A stretch of DNA of 64,000 bases from Chitinophagaceae bacterium (GTDB lineage Bacteria > Bacteroidota > Bacteroidia > Chitinophagales > Chitinophagaceae): positions 124,001 to 188,000 of the forward strand of contig JAMLHL010000002.1 of the NCBI GenBank assembly GCA_023957125.1, given 5' to 3'. Position numbers and translations under genes: made by a program. Below are positions 54,449-63,315 of this stretch, one piece after another (positions within the stretch are counted from its first letter, which is position 1; each line of letters opens with the position of its first letter). Below the pieces are notes generated by a model. The model was not told where the DNA came from and searched no databases. It saw only the letters and a list, made by a program, of their open reading frames with translations.

Positions 54449-56293
54449 ATGAAAGTGAAATATATAATAGGATTGTTTTTCAGTGCGGGCGTCCTGATCT
54501 TAGGTACGAGTTCCTGTAAAAAATCCTTTCTAAGCCCAGATCCATTATCTTTTTATACGCCTGAAAATACGTTTAATACCGTAGGCGGTTTAAAAAGTTC
54601 GATCATTGCCTGCGAACGAAATCTCCGTTATGAGTGGTTTGGCGATGGGGCACCGATTATTACTCAAAATGTATTTTCAGAGGTAGCAATTGAAGGGACA
54701 ACCGACAAATCCGGACCCGCCCAAAATCTGAATCTTCAAATAACGCCAACCGCCAACCTGAATTCCGTAGATTTCAACCGCATAGGCTGGTACTGGGATG
54801 AGGGCTACAGAGGTATCAAGTATGCCAATACAGCCATCACCTATATTGATCTGCCGCAATGGACGTCACAGGAAGAAAAAAACCAGGTATTAGCCGCAGC
54901 TTACTTTCACCGAGCCTACCGGTATTATATGCTTACCAACGAGTTTGGAGATGTGCCGGTTTCACTGAAAGAAGTGAGCTCGGCCAAAACAGATTATTTT
55001 TCCGTGAAGCGGGAAGTCATTCTGCAAAAGATGAAGGAAGACCTCGAATTCGCTGAACAATGGGCGCCGGAGATTGCAGATGGAGGAGAAGTAACCAAAG
55101 GAGCGGTAAGACATCTGCTGACAAAAGTAAACCTGGCCTTGGGAAAGTTTGATGACGCTATAGCATCGGCAGGCAGAGTGATTGACGACGGGATCCATGC
55201 ACTGATGACACAACGGTTCGGCGTTGACAAAGACGATGCTTCCAAGAATTTGATCTGGGATCTCCACCGCCCTTTGAATAAGGCACTGGCAAGCAATACA
55301 GAAACTTTAATGCTGGTAATAGATCGCGACGGATATATTGGAGTCGGAGATTTTGACGGAGGCGGTTCAACCATGCGACAGGCAGTGCCATTTTGGATTT
55401 CAAACATCTATACCCCAACGGGAAATAAAGGCACTTCAGATGCCCAGAAAAAAAATCAACCGCTTATTGATTGGGATCAGGCTAATATGTATGGCAGAGG
55501 GATCGGTCGGAGCAGGGGCACATGGTACAGTACCCACATGATCTGGAATGACCCGGGAGATATGAGGCATGCACCAGGCGTATGGATGAGAATGGAAGAC
55601 CTGTTATATAATAACTACACGATAAAAACAGATCCTTTCTATGGCAAAAATCTGCAACTCTATAATTCCAGCGGCGGCATACTCTGTACCGATACGATCA
55701 GAAGCTGGTATGATTGGCCGCACTATAAACTTTTCGTTGAAGACAATCAGAATTCTAACCCAAGCGGAGGACACTCCGACTGGTATGTATTCAGACTTGC
55801 GGAAACTTATTTGCTGCGTGCAGAGGCTTACTTCTGGAAGGGACAAAATGATCTGGCAGCCGCCGACATCAACAAAGTGAGAGAAAGAGCCGGCTGTCAG
55901 CCCATCACCACCGCAGAGGTTAATATAGGTGTAATTTTAGACGAACGTGCCAGGGAATTATATTATGAAGAGCCACGCAAAGTGGAACTCACCCGTATGT
56001 CGTATTTGTTTGCCATGACCGGTAAAACAGCATATAACGGTAAGACTTATACGATGCAGAATTTTTCGCAGGACAATTTCTTCTACGACAGGATCATGGA
56101 AAAAACGGACTTTTATAATAAAGGCGTTACCACTAATCACGGCGACCGTTACACGATAAGTCCCTATCATGTTTTGTGGCCCATACCGCAAAACTCAATA
56201 AACTTAAATGTAACCGGCGTTATCAATCAAAATGAAGGTTATGACGGATTTGCAAAAAACGTACCGGCATTGACACAAATACCGGAGGAATAA
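54449..56293 (+). CDS. SusD/RagB-family nutrient-binding outer-membrane lipoprotein
   Basis: A 614-residue lipoprotein (LGTSSC, lipid Cys 22) that forms the lid over SusC and binds the sugar. The ATG giving MKVKYIIGLFFSAGVLILGT is chosen over an earlier open stretch overlapping the SusC end. SusD pattern: KSFLSPDPLSFYTPENTF near the N-terminus, AAAYFHRAYRYYMLTNEFGDVP (TPR-like helices), and the C-terminal WYVFRLAETYLLRAEAYFWKG followed by DERARELYYEEPRKVELTRMS, the most typical SusD motif. The pair completes a polysaccharide-utilisation-like operon that has no glycoside hydrolase gene in the window. Confidence 0.95.
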   Translation: MKVKYIIGLFFSAGVLILGTSSCKKSFLSPDPLSFYTPENTFNTVGGLKSSIIACERNLRYEWFGDGAPIITQNVFSEVAIEGTTDKSGPAQNLNLQITPTANLNSVDFNRIGWYWDEGYRGIKYANTAITYIDLPQWTSQEEKNQVLAAAYFHRAYRYYMLTNEFGDVPVSLKEVSSAKTDYFSVKREVILQKMKEDLEFAEQWAPEIADGGEVTKGAVRHLLTKVNLALGKFDDAIASAGRVIDDGIHALMTQRFGVDKDDASKNLIWDLHRPLNKALASNTETLMLVIDRDGYIGVGDFDGGGSTMRQAVPFWISNIYTPTGNKGTSDAQKKNQPLIDWDQANMYGRGIGRSRGTWYSTHMIWNDPGDMRHAPGVWMRMEDLLYNNYTIKTDPFYGKNLQLYNSSGGILCTDTIRSWYDWPHYKLFVEDNQNSNPSGGHSDWYVFRLAETYLLRAEAYFWKGQNDLAAADINKVRERAGCQPITTAEVNIGVILDERARELYYEEPRKVELTRMSYLFAMTGKTAYNGKTYTMQNFSQDNFFYDRIMEKTDFYNKGVTTNHGDRYTISPYHVLWPIPQNSINLNVTGVINQNEGYDGFAKNVPALTQIPEE

Positions 56294-56347
56294 GCCGGGG
56301 TGTTCATAAGTAATAAATACTGGTAATATATAATTGCAGTTGAACAC

Positions 56348-56410
56348 AGCCGCGGGTTCACGAATGTTTAATGAGCTTCCAGCTACCATTCGTGCATTCG
56401 CGGCTTTTTT
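56348..56410 (+). terminator. Terminator after SusD
   Basis: AGCCGCG and ACGAATG pair with CATTCGT and CGCGGCT across a 20-nt loop, with T run after. It contains the same TTCACGAATG word as the terminator at 37335. Confidence 0.82.
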
Positions 56411-56423
56411 CGACAAGCACAAG

Positions 56424-58118
56424 TTATTTTGCCAGCTTACTATGCCTGTACCCATACAAAAAATAAATAGCCAGCCCCAAACCCATCCAGATAAAAAACC
56501 AGAACCAGCTAACGGTAGGGATCTCAATCATCAGGTACAGGCAAAACAACACGCCCATAATAGGAATCAGCGAATACTTACGGATAATAGTCAGGACGGA
56601 GAGTATAAGCGCTATTACAATAAAAAGCAGAAAAAGTATTTCCTGGTGCTGTTCATGCCCCAGGTTCCGCATTGCTTCTACGGTACGCCCACGAAATAAA
56701 TAAACAAAAAAGGCGAATAAAACCGGCACGATATAACGCCCGTTTATATAAGGCAGCCTGAATCCCTGGTCGCCTGCAGGGCGGGGCGGCAGGGCCAAAA
56801 CACCACCTGAAACCAGTACAAAAGCAAACAGGGTACCGATGCTTGTAAGATCGGTAACCAGTTCCGAAGCTATAAACAACGAAGGAATACCTACAATAAT
56901 ACCCGTTACCAGGGTGGCAAAAGAGGGCGTTTGAAATTTCGGATGAATGGTTTGAAATTTTTCAGGCAGCAAGCCATCGCGGCTCATACTCATCCAGATC
57001 CGGGGCTGTCCCAACTGAAAAACCAGCAGCACGCTGGTGGTAGCTACCACAGCGCTGACGGATACTATCTTTTCGATCCAGGGCGCCCGTTGTTCAAAAA
57101 CAAAAGCCAGCGGATCGTTCACATTTTTAAAACCGGAATAATTTTCTATACCCGTTAATACCAATGCCACAAGAATATACAACACCGTACAGATCACCAG
57201 GGAATAAATCATCCCCTTTGGCATATCCCGTTGTGGATTTTTGCATTCTTCAGCCGTAGTAGAAATAGCATCAAATCCAATATAGGCATAAAATACAGCC
57301 GATACGCCTTTAAGCACGCCTTCAAAACCGTTTGGCATGAAAGGTCGCCAGTTGTTGGTGTCTACAAAAAAAGCGCCGGCTACAATCACAAACAGGATAA
57401 CGCTTACTTTAAATATTACCATGTAATTAGCCATCCGTTTGCTTTCTTTCATACCAATATAGGCCAGCCAGGTAATCAGGGCTACGATAACAAAAGCCGG
57501 CAGGTTGAAAAACAATTTTCCTTCTCCCAAAGAAGGCGCATTATTCCATGCATCCACCGCAAATTGATATTTACTCGTCTCTGCCGCTGATAAAGAGCCG
57601 GTTGCCAGCGCTACTGTGGCTTCATTATACGCATGACCGGCGGTCGCAGGATCCACCAGCATCCAGTCGGGCAGGTGGATATGGAACACATGCACCAGCA
57701 GGTTGTTAAAATACCCGCTCCAGGAGATAGCGACTACCACATTGCCGATAGCATATTCTAAGATCAGCGCCCAGCCTATCACCCAGGCTATCAATTCTCC
57801 AAACGTAACATACGAATAAGTATAAGCGCTGCCCGACACCGGCACCCGGCTGGCAAACTCGGCATAACAGAGCGCCGAAAAACCACAGGTAACCGCCGTA
57901 ATGACAAATAAAAACGAAATCCCCGGTCCTCCGTTAAAAGCAGCGTTGCCGATCGTGGAAAAAATACCGGCGCCCACTACAGCGGCTATTCCCAGGAAAG
58001 TGAGATCACGCACACCTAACACCCGCTTCAGTCCCTTATTGTTGGCATCCGCATCTCTCAGCCGCGCCTCTTCAATGATCTGATGTATAGCCTTTTTCCG
58101 GAAAAGTGGATTCCCCAT
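56424..58118 (-). CDS. Amino acid permease, APC superfamily (cationic amino-acid transporter type)
   Basis: A 564-residue inner-membrane transporter with about 12-14 membrane segments. The preferred start is MGNPLFRKKAIHQIIEEAR; 36 further upstream codons are open but unlike a transporter. The N-terminal LFRKK...GLKRVLGVRDLTFLGIAAVVGAGIFSTIG is the typical APC start (helix 1 with GAGIF substrate/ion loop), and ALCYAEFASRVPVSGSAYTYSYVTFGELIAWVIGW follows. The overall form is that of CAT-type amino acid permeases (YfnA/CAT family). Substrate cannot be read. Convergent with SusD across a terminator. Confidence 0.92.
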   Translation of the reverse strand: MGNPLFRKKAIHQIIEEARLRDADANNKGLKRVLGVRDLTFLGIAAVVGAGIFSTIGNAAFNGGPGISFLFVITAVTCGFSALCYAEFASRVPVSGSAYTYSYVTFGELIAWVIGWALILEYAIGNVVVAISWSGYFNNLLVHVFHIHLPDWMLVDPATAGHAYNEATVALATGSLSAAETSKYQFAVDAWNNAPSLGEGKLFFNLPAFVIVALITWLAYIGMKESKRMANYMVIFKVSVILFVIVAGAFFVDTNNWRPFMPNGFEGVLKGVSAVFYAYIGFDAISTTAEECKNPQRDMPKGMIYSLVICTVLYILVALVLTGIENYSGFKNVNDPLAFVFEQRAPWIEKIVSVSAVVATTSVLLVFQLGQPRIWMSMSRDGLLPEKFQTIHPKFQTPSFATLVTGIIVGIPSLFIASELVTDLTSIGTLFAFVLVSGGVLALPPRPAGDQGFRLPYINGRYIVPVLFAFFVYLFRGRTVEAMRNLGHEQHQEILFLLFIVIALILSVLTIIRKYSLIPIMGVLFCLYLMIEIPTVSWFWFFIWMGLGLAIYFLYGYRHSKLAK

Positions 58119-58211
58119 GCTAATATATTTTTCAGTCCTCAAAATAATCCTAAAACTTCCAAAATAGAAACTCCCCGGCCCAAAACTTTTGGGTGCATCC
58201 CATATTTTCGC

Positions 58212-58268
58212 AGGCGGGTGAGACACCCGCCTGTAGAACTCACTACCGGTCGGTGTCCCACCGACCGG
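58212..58268. repeat. REP-like double hairpin
   Basis: Two perfect hairpins in tandem: AGGCGGGTG with loop AGA and its complement (58212-58232), and a 10-bp stem CCGGTCGGTG with loop TCC (58246-58268). A degenerate copy is at 36364. Twin hairpins of this shape are like bacterial REP elements. Confidence 0.72.
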
Positions 58269-58331
58269 AATGCCGCCGATGGAGCGAAAATTTGGGATAC
58301 ACCCAAACTTTTCTCCTACCGGCGGATTAAA

Positions 58332-58339
58332 TATATTTG
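58332..58339 (+). promoter_or_regulatory. -7 promoter element before the truncated M28 gene
   Basis: TATATTTG matches TAnnTTTG, 18 nt before the start codon; the -33 box is not convincing. Confidence 0.4.
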
Positions 58340-58357
58340 GTGTAAGAATAAAAGCTT

Positions 58358-58630
58358 ATGACCAGGTACATTTTACTGCTCCCTGCCGTATTATTATCCC
58401 TCCACCACATCAACGGACAAACGAAGCCGATCACCGGTTTTTCCGCCGAGAGCGCTGCCCGCCATCTCCTCCTGGAAGAAAAATACGACGCGGCGCTGAG
58501 CGCGGAAAATATTGGCAATACCATCCGGCAACTCTCCTCCCAGCCACATCACCTGGGCTCTAAAGGCGGAAAAGCTGCGCAAAGCATCAACCGGTTGAGC
58601 CAGTATTTGCAAGGTGGGGAGGGGAAATAA
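58358..58630 (+). pseudogene. Truncated M28-family peptidase (glutamate carboxypeptidase-like)
   Basis: The first 90 codons of an exported M28-type peptidase are intact: signal MTRYILLLPAVLLSLHHINGQ, then FSAESAARHLLLEEKYDAAL and NIGNTIRQLSSQPHHLGS, the beginning common to transferrin-receptor-like carboxypeptidases of Bacteroidota. After KAAQSINRLSQYLQ the frame ends in GGEGK and a stop, and nothing of the catalytic domain follows; the next 300 bp are short repeats. A full-length gene would need about 500 more codons. It is thus a decayed 5' fragment that still has a promoter element and signal peptide. Confidence 0.78.
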
Positions 58631-58945
58631 TTTTGGATTTGAGGTTGAGTTCACCGCGCTTCGCACAGCGGTATTTCAGGTCGCAGGTCTCAGGTTTCAG
58701 CGTCCGCCATCAGCTGTGAGCGATGGGCCATCAGCCTTCGGGTATCAGGTATCAGGTTTTAGGTTTTAGTGCTAATTCTAACTCCAAACCCTAAACTAAA
58801 AACTTCAAACAGGGATTCGAAACAGTTCTTTTCCTTCATTCCACCCTGTAACATGCAACCTGCACCCTGCAACTAACGTGTCAATGCCTGCTCCCTGAGA
58901 CCTCATACCTCATACCTCCTCATACCTGCAATCCAAACTATCCAA
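58631..58945. repeat. Low-complexity dispersed words between the M28 fragment and DUF4954
   Basis: No gene. The stretch is built of words such as CAGGTATCAGGTTTTAGG, CAACCTGCACCCTGCAAC and GAGACCTCATACCTCATACC, the same style as 61240-61341. Confidence 0.65.
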
Positions 58946-61159
58946 TCACAACTGCCATCCTTCTGTTACTTTCTTCACTTTTCTTTTGAAGTCCTTCAAT
59001 TCTTTTTGTTGCATGGCTATGAAACTGTTGTCCTCAAGTTTTCCCCAAACCTTGTCCATCTCTTCCTTTGTATCAAATACCATCGTACGGAAGGAGTTTG
59101 AATAATCTTTTGCCCTGGATTCAAAAATACCTTCGGTAAGCCAGGTCCTGGTTTTCACGGCCTGTTGTAACAAATCCCTGAACACTGTAGCATCAAACGC
59201 CGTAACCGGCATGTCTAAAATTTCCAACATCGCAGCAACAGCGTGTTCAAACCGGTCCGTATCATAGGCCTGCGCCTGCCGGGTATAAAATGCATGAACA
59301 TCGTCCCAGCTTTTTATTTTACCGGAACGTACGTTTTTTCTGAACAGCCTGACCTCTTGTTCTAAGATCAGTTGCCCGCCTACGTTGAGCCATTGGTTTC
59401 TTTTAGGGGAAGCTGTCAATTGAGAGGTGAATATCGGGAAGGATTTGATATTGTTTTCCAGTATCCGGGTGATGCATTGCGTAACCCCGTAGTATATTAC
59501 CAATTCCTTAAAAATAGTATAGGCCTGTGGCGCTTTTACGATAACGGTTTTCCGGTCGCTGTTTTCGATTCCGTCAGCCTCAATTTCCATCTCCTCCAGC
59601 GTTTTGTCATGGGCTTCGAGGGTCTGCCGGCCCTTCCTCCGGAGTTCTGTATCTGAGAAATGTTTGCCCGGGTATTTTTTTTTCAACACCGCTTTTCCGG
59701 CGAGTAAGGTCAGTAGTTCTATAGCCTCCATGATCTCATTCACCGTATCCGGGGCAAGGGCATCAAATTCTATCCGCTGCTCTTTTTCAATCCGGGCATC
59801 CCGGTCGTGGTATTTCCATTCATTGCGCGCTATGGCATACAGGTTGTACATAAACCAGTAGGCCGGCATCACCACCAGGCGATCGTTAGCGACATCGTTG
59901 CTGATAAGGGCAAATGGAAACGGGATATTCAATTCAAAGGGGTAATCTCCTTTGGCCAGGATATTGAAGGAAGCAAATTTCGAATTGTGTTTCAGGCTCA
60001 CACAAAGCCCCGGCCAAAATCCGCGTCCGGCGATCAGCTCCCCATCCGGGCTTCGCGAATTGTGATTGGAACCGATAGTGGCGCCGGCAGCCATATTGCT
60101 TTGTCCCATTACCGTAGCGGCACACAAAAAAGAATTATTGTGATGCTGTTCGTGCGACGGAAAAATCAGGGAATTGAGCACTTCGCAACAGGAAATAGTA
60201 GCATTATTGCCAAGATAGGAATTGATCAGCCTGGCGCCATATTTCAACTGGGAATGAGAAGCGAGAATAAATCGAATGGCTTTGACGCCATAGAATGCCT
60301 TACAGCCAAAACCAATAACGCCGTTTACCATCTCACACCCCTCTCCTATTTGTGAGGGCGCTTCGGCAGAAGAATTGACAGTGAGGTTTTTCAACTTATT
60401 CGCGCCTTTGATATAGGCGTCTGATCCTATCCACACATCCTTGATCATCCCGGTATTTTTGATGATCGTACGGTCGCCGATTTTGCCGTAGTATCCTCTC
60501 TGCTCGTCGTATTCCTTTTGCGTAAAACACTTAAACTTCTCCAGCAGCGCGTCATCGTCCCGGAATTTTGACCACAACCAGGCGTCGCCCGGCAACATAC
60601 GGGTAAAAGGGATCACCTTTCTTCCACCGTTTTCATTGCATATTTCCAGCCAGATCCGGGAGGCTTCGCTTTCCCCTTCCTTAATAATGCCATTCCCAAA
60701 CTTAGCCGTACTGGTAGTGGCCAGTTCATGGATGTTCACCAATATCACCTCGCTGCCTAAAATATAATGAGAGAGATAATTCACGTTGTCCACCACCACA
60801 TTATCGCCAAAGTCGCAACTGATGATGGTGCTGTTGTACAAACCTACCGGCATGCGCAGGTTGTGGTATTCAAGATAATAAGCTTCCAGTTTCCCGATCC
60901 GCACCAGTCCGAAAAATTTGCAGTTCTTCACCAGTTCGGGGTTGAAGGCGTCCGATACCAATATCCGGTTCCAATCGTCGGAGGTATTGCGGTTCCGTAC
61001 CAGCACTTCAATTTCCCATGCGGTCAGTCTCCGGTATTGTATGCCGCTCCTGTTCTGGATATTCCGCAGGTGGTATTCATCTTTCCCCGCAGGGAGATAT
61101 TCCGGAGCGATGAAATTATATCCGAGAGAATCTATTGCTTTTTTATTAATCCGGTTCAT
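58946..61159 (-). CDS. DUF4954 protein with left-handed beta-helix-like core
   Basis: A 737-residue cytoplasmic protein of the DUF4954 family, found throughout the Bacteroidota. The middle region (about 210-400) contains hexapeptide-like repeats (IKDVWIGSDAYIKGANKL, EGCEMVNGVIGFGCKAFYGVKAI, LGNNATISCCEVLNSLIFPSH, AAGATIGSNHNSRSPDGELIAG) as in acyltransferases and nucleotidyl-transferases with left-handed beta-helices; a helical C-terminal third follows. No function has been established to my knowledge. The gene is downstream of glmS on the same strand, with 182 bp of repeats between, so a role near UDP-amino-sugar or cell-envelope synthesis may be considered. Confidence 0.82.
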   Translation of the reverse strand: MNRINKKAIDSLGYNFIAPEYLPAGKDEYHLRNIQNRSGIQYRRLTAWEIEVLVRNRNTSDDWNRILVSDAFNPELVKNCKFFGLVRIGKLEAYYLEYHNLRMPVGLYNSTIISCDFGDNVVVDNVNYLSHYILGSEVILVNIHELATTSTAKFGNGIIKEGESEASRIWLEICNENGGRKVIPFTRMLPGDAWLWSKFRDDDALLEKFKCFTQKEYDEQRGYYGKIGDRTIIKNTGMIKDVWIGSDAYIKGANKLKNLTVNSSAEAPSQIGEGCEMVNGVIGFGCKAFYGVKAIRFILASHSQLKYGARLINSYLGNNATISCCEVLNSLIFPSHEQHHNNSFLCAATVMGQSNMAAGATIGSNHNSRSPDGELIAGRGFWPGLCVSLKHNSKFASFNILAKGDYPFELNIPFPFALISNDVANDRLVVMPAYWFMYNLYAIARNEWKYHDRDARIEKEQRIEFDALAPDTVNEIMEAIELLTLLAGKAVLKKKYPGKHFSDTELRRKGRQTLEAHDKTLEEMEIEADGIENSDRKTVIVKAPQAYTIFKELVIYYGVTQCITRILENNIKSFPIFTSQLTASPKRNQWLNVGGQLILEQEVRLFRKNVRSGKIKSWDDVHAFYTRQAQAYDTDRFEHAVAAMLEILDMPVTAFDATVFRDLLQQAVKTRTWLTEGIFESRAKDYSNSFRTMVFDTKEEMDKVWGKLEDNSFIAMQQKELKDFKRKVKKVTEGWQL

Positions 61160-61341
61160 GGGGAGATTTGAGATTTGAGATTTGAAATTTAAAATTTGAG
61201 ATTTAAGAACATTATACAGTACCCCTGCAACCTGATCGCGATACCAGGCAGGACACGGCTTTCAGCTTTCAGCTTTGAGCCGTCAGACCTGCACACCCCT
61301 GTGTCCTGAGCCCTGAGACCTGCAACCTGAGACCTGCAACC
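61160..61341. repeat. GATTTGA runs and GAGACCTGCAACCT words between glmS and DUF4954
   Basis: The left part consists of GAGATTTGAGATTTGA runs touching the DUF4954 start codon. The right part has GGCTTTCAGCTTTCAGCTTTGAG and tandem GAGACCTGCAACCT words just after the glmS stop. Confidence 0.7.
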
Positions 61342-63177
61342 TCATTCCACCGTTACACTCTTGGCCAAATTCCGGGGCTTATCCACATCATAACCTTTGG
61401 CAACGCCCATATAATAGGCTAACAACTGTAACGGGACGGTGCTGATAACGGGTGCGATCAGTTCATCGGCTTCCGGTACGGGTAATACATCATCTGCCAT
61501 CTCCGAAATAACCTGATCTCCTTCCGTTACCACGGCGATCACTTTTCCTTTCCGGGCTTTGATCTCCTGTATATTGCTCACTATTTTTTCGTAAAAACTG
61601 TCTTTGGTGGCCACAAAAACCACCGGTAAGGATTCGTCCACCAGCGCTATCGGCCCATGCTTCATCTCCGCGGCGGGATAGCCTTCAGCATGTATATAGG
61701 ATATTTCCTTCAGCTTTAAAGCGCCCTCCAGGGCGATCGGGAAATTATATCCCCGGCCCAGAAAAAGAGCGTTTAAAGCATCCTTATATTTCAGGGCCAC
61801 TTCTTTAATATGCGCTGCGTTGTCCAGCACTCTTTTTATTTTTTCAGGCACCTCATTCAATTCATTCAGCAATTGTATATACCGGTCGTTGCTGATCGTT
61901 TTTCTTTCTTTGGCAATAAGAAGCGCCACCATTGTCAGCACGGTAAGCTGGGCGGTGAATGCTTTGGTGCTGGCGACTCCAATTTCGGGACCGGCATGCG
62001 TATAAGCGCCGGCATGTGAAACCCGGGAAATGGAGGAACCCACCACATTTACAACGCCCAGTATCACCGCCCCCTGCTCTTTTGCTCTTTCAATGGCTAC
62101 CAGCGTATCGGCAGTTTCCCCGCTTTGGGAAATAGCGATGATCATATCGCCTTTATGAACAATGGGATTCCGGTACCGGAATTCTGAAGCATATTCCACT
62201 TCCACCGGTATGCGGCACAGGTCTTCAATCACATATTCCGCTACCAGGCCCGCATGCCACGAGGTGCCGCAGGCAATGATCAGAATACGACTGGCATTTT
62301 TCATCTGCTCCAGATTATTCTGAATGCCTGACATGGTAATAACCCCCTGCCCGATATCGAGCCTGCCTCTTAAACAATCGTAAATGGTATGCGGCTGTTC
62401 AAAGATCTCCTTCAGCATAAAATGGGCGTACCCGTTTTTTTCTATCGCCGCCAGCTCAAGATCCAGCTTCTGGATGAAGGGCGTCTGCCGTTCATTACCG
62501 AGGTTCTTCAGAACCAGTTCGTCGGGTTTTATGATCGCAATTTCATAGTCATTCACGTACACCACTTCCCGGGTATATTCAATAATAGGCGTAGCATCAC
62601 TGGCCAAAAAGTGTTCGCCCTTGCCAATGCCAATTACCAGGGGGCTTCCTTTCCGGGCCGCAAGGAGCATATCGGGGTGATCCTGGTCTATCAACACGAT
62701 CACATAGGCGCCCACAACCCTTTTAAGCGCAATGCGCAGGGCCTCTTCAAGGGTGCAATCGTTGTTGCTTTGAATTTCTTCAATAAAATAAAGCAGCACT
62801 TCGGTATCGGTTTCGCTTTTAAACCGGTATCCCTTTTTTATCAGCTCCTGTTTGAGGGGAGCATAGTTTTCAATGATACCATTATGGATCATCGCCAGCT
62901 TCCCCGTTGCGGAAAAATGCGGGTGGGCATTCCTGTCGCTGGGTTCGCCATGGGTTGCCCACCGGGTGTGCCCGATACCAACGGATCCTTCCAGGTCTTG
63001 CCCCAACACCGTCTCTTCCAGGTTGGCCACCTTCCCTTTCTTTTTATATAGCTTGATGTTATGGTTCAGGAGCGCCACCCCGGCGCTGTCGTACCCCCGG
63101 TATTCCAGTCTCTTGAGTCCCTTGATAATTACCGGGTAAGCCTGCCGGTGTCCGATGTAAGCAACAATACCACACAT
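61342..63177 (-). CDS. glmS: Glutamine--fructose-6-phosphate aminotransferase (isomerising)
   Basis: Makes glucosamine 6-phosphate from fructose 6-phosphate and glutamine, the first step toward UDP-GlcNAc. The 611-residue protein starts MCGIVAYIGHRQAYPVIIKG, where C2 becomes the N-terminal nucleophile; the glutaminase domain has RGYDSAGVAL, GHTRWATHGEPSD and HNGIIENY. Two SIS domains follow: ACGTSWHAGLVAEYVIE and SQSGETADTLVAIE, later GRGYNFPIALEGALKLKEISYIHAEGYPAAEMKHGPIAL. The C-terminus NLAKSVTVE is the invariant end. It is preceded by a promoter with an operator-like site, so expression may respond to amino-sugar supply. Confidence 0.97.
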   Translation of the reverse strand: MCGIVAYIGHRQAYPVIIKGLKRLEYRGYDSAGVALLNHNIKLYKKKGKVANLEETVLGQDLEGSVGIGHTRWATHGEPSDRNAHPHFSATGKLAMIHNGIIENYAPLKQELIKKGYRFKSETDTEVLLYFIEEIQSNNDCTLEEALRIALKRVVGAYVIVLIDQDHPDMLLAARKGSPLVIGIGKGEHFLASDATPIIEYTREVVYVNDYEIAIIKPDELVLKNLGNERQTPFIQKLDLELAAIEKNGYAHFMLKEIFEQPHTIYDCLRGRLDIGQGVITMSGIQNNLEQMKNASRILIIACGTSWHAGLVAEYVIEDLCRIPVEVEYASEFRYRNPIVHKGDMIIAISQSGETADTLVAIERAKEQGAVILGVVNVVGSSISRVSHAGAYTHAGPEIGVASTKAFTAQLTVLTMVALLIAKERKTISNDRYIQLLNELNEVPEKIKRVLDNAAHIKEVALKYKDALNALFLGRGYNFPIALEGALKLKEISYIHAEGYPAAEMKHGPIALVDESLPVVFVATKDSFYEKIVSNIQEIKARKGKVIAVVTEGDQVISEMADDVLPVPEADELIAPVISTVPLQLLAYYMGVAKGYDVDKPRNLAKSVTVE

Positions 63178-63210
63178 GGTAAAATATTTTATGTTATTTT
63201 AACTGATTAA

Positions 63211-63243
63211 AAAAGATATTATTGAACGCAAACGATTGCACAA
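63211..63243 (-). promoter_or_regulatory. Promoter with GCAATCG-TTTGC operator upstream of glmS
   Basis: On the minus strand TTG (63241-63243) and TATCTTTT (63211-63218) are 22 bp apart. The spacer contains GCAATCGTTTGC (63228-63239), a near-palindrome with central CG as bound by LacI-family regulators. Confidence 0.45.
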
Positions 63244-63315
63244 TATTATAAATAAAAATGCTTTTGAGACGCGCTAAATATTGAGCATGAACGTTATAAG
63301 CGATTCAACCGCGGG

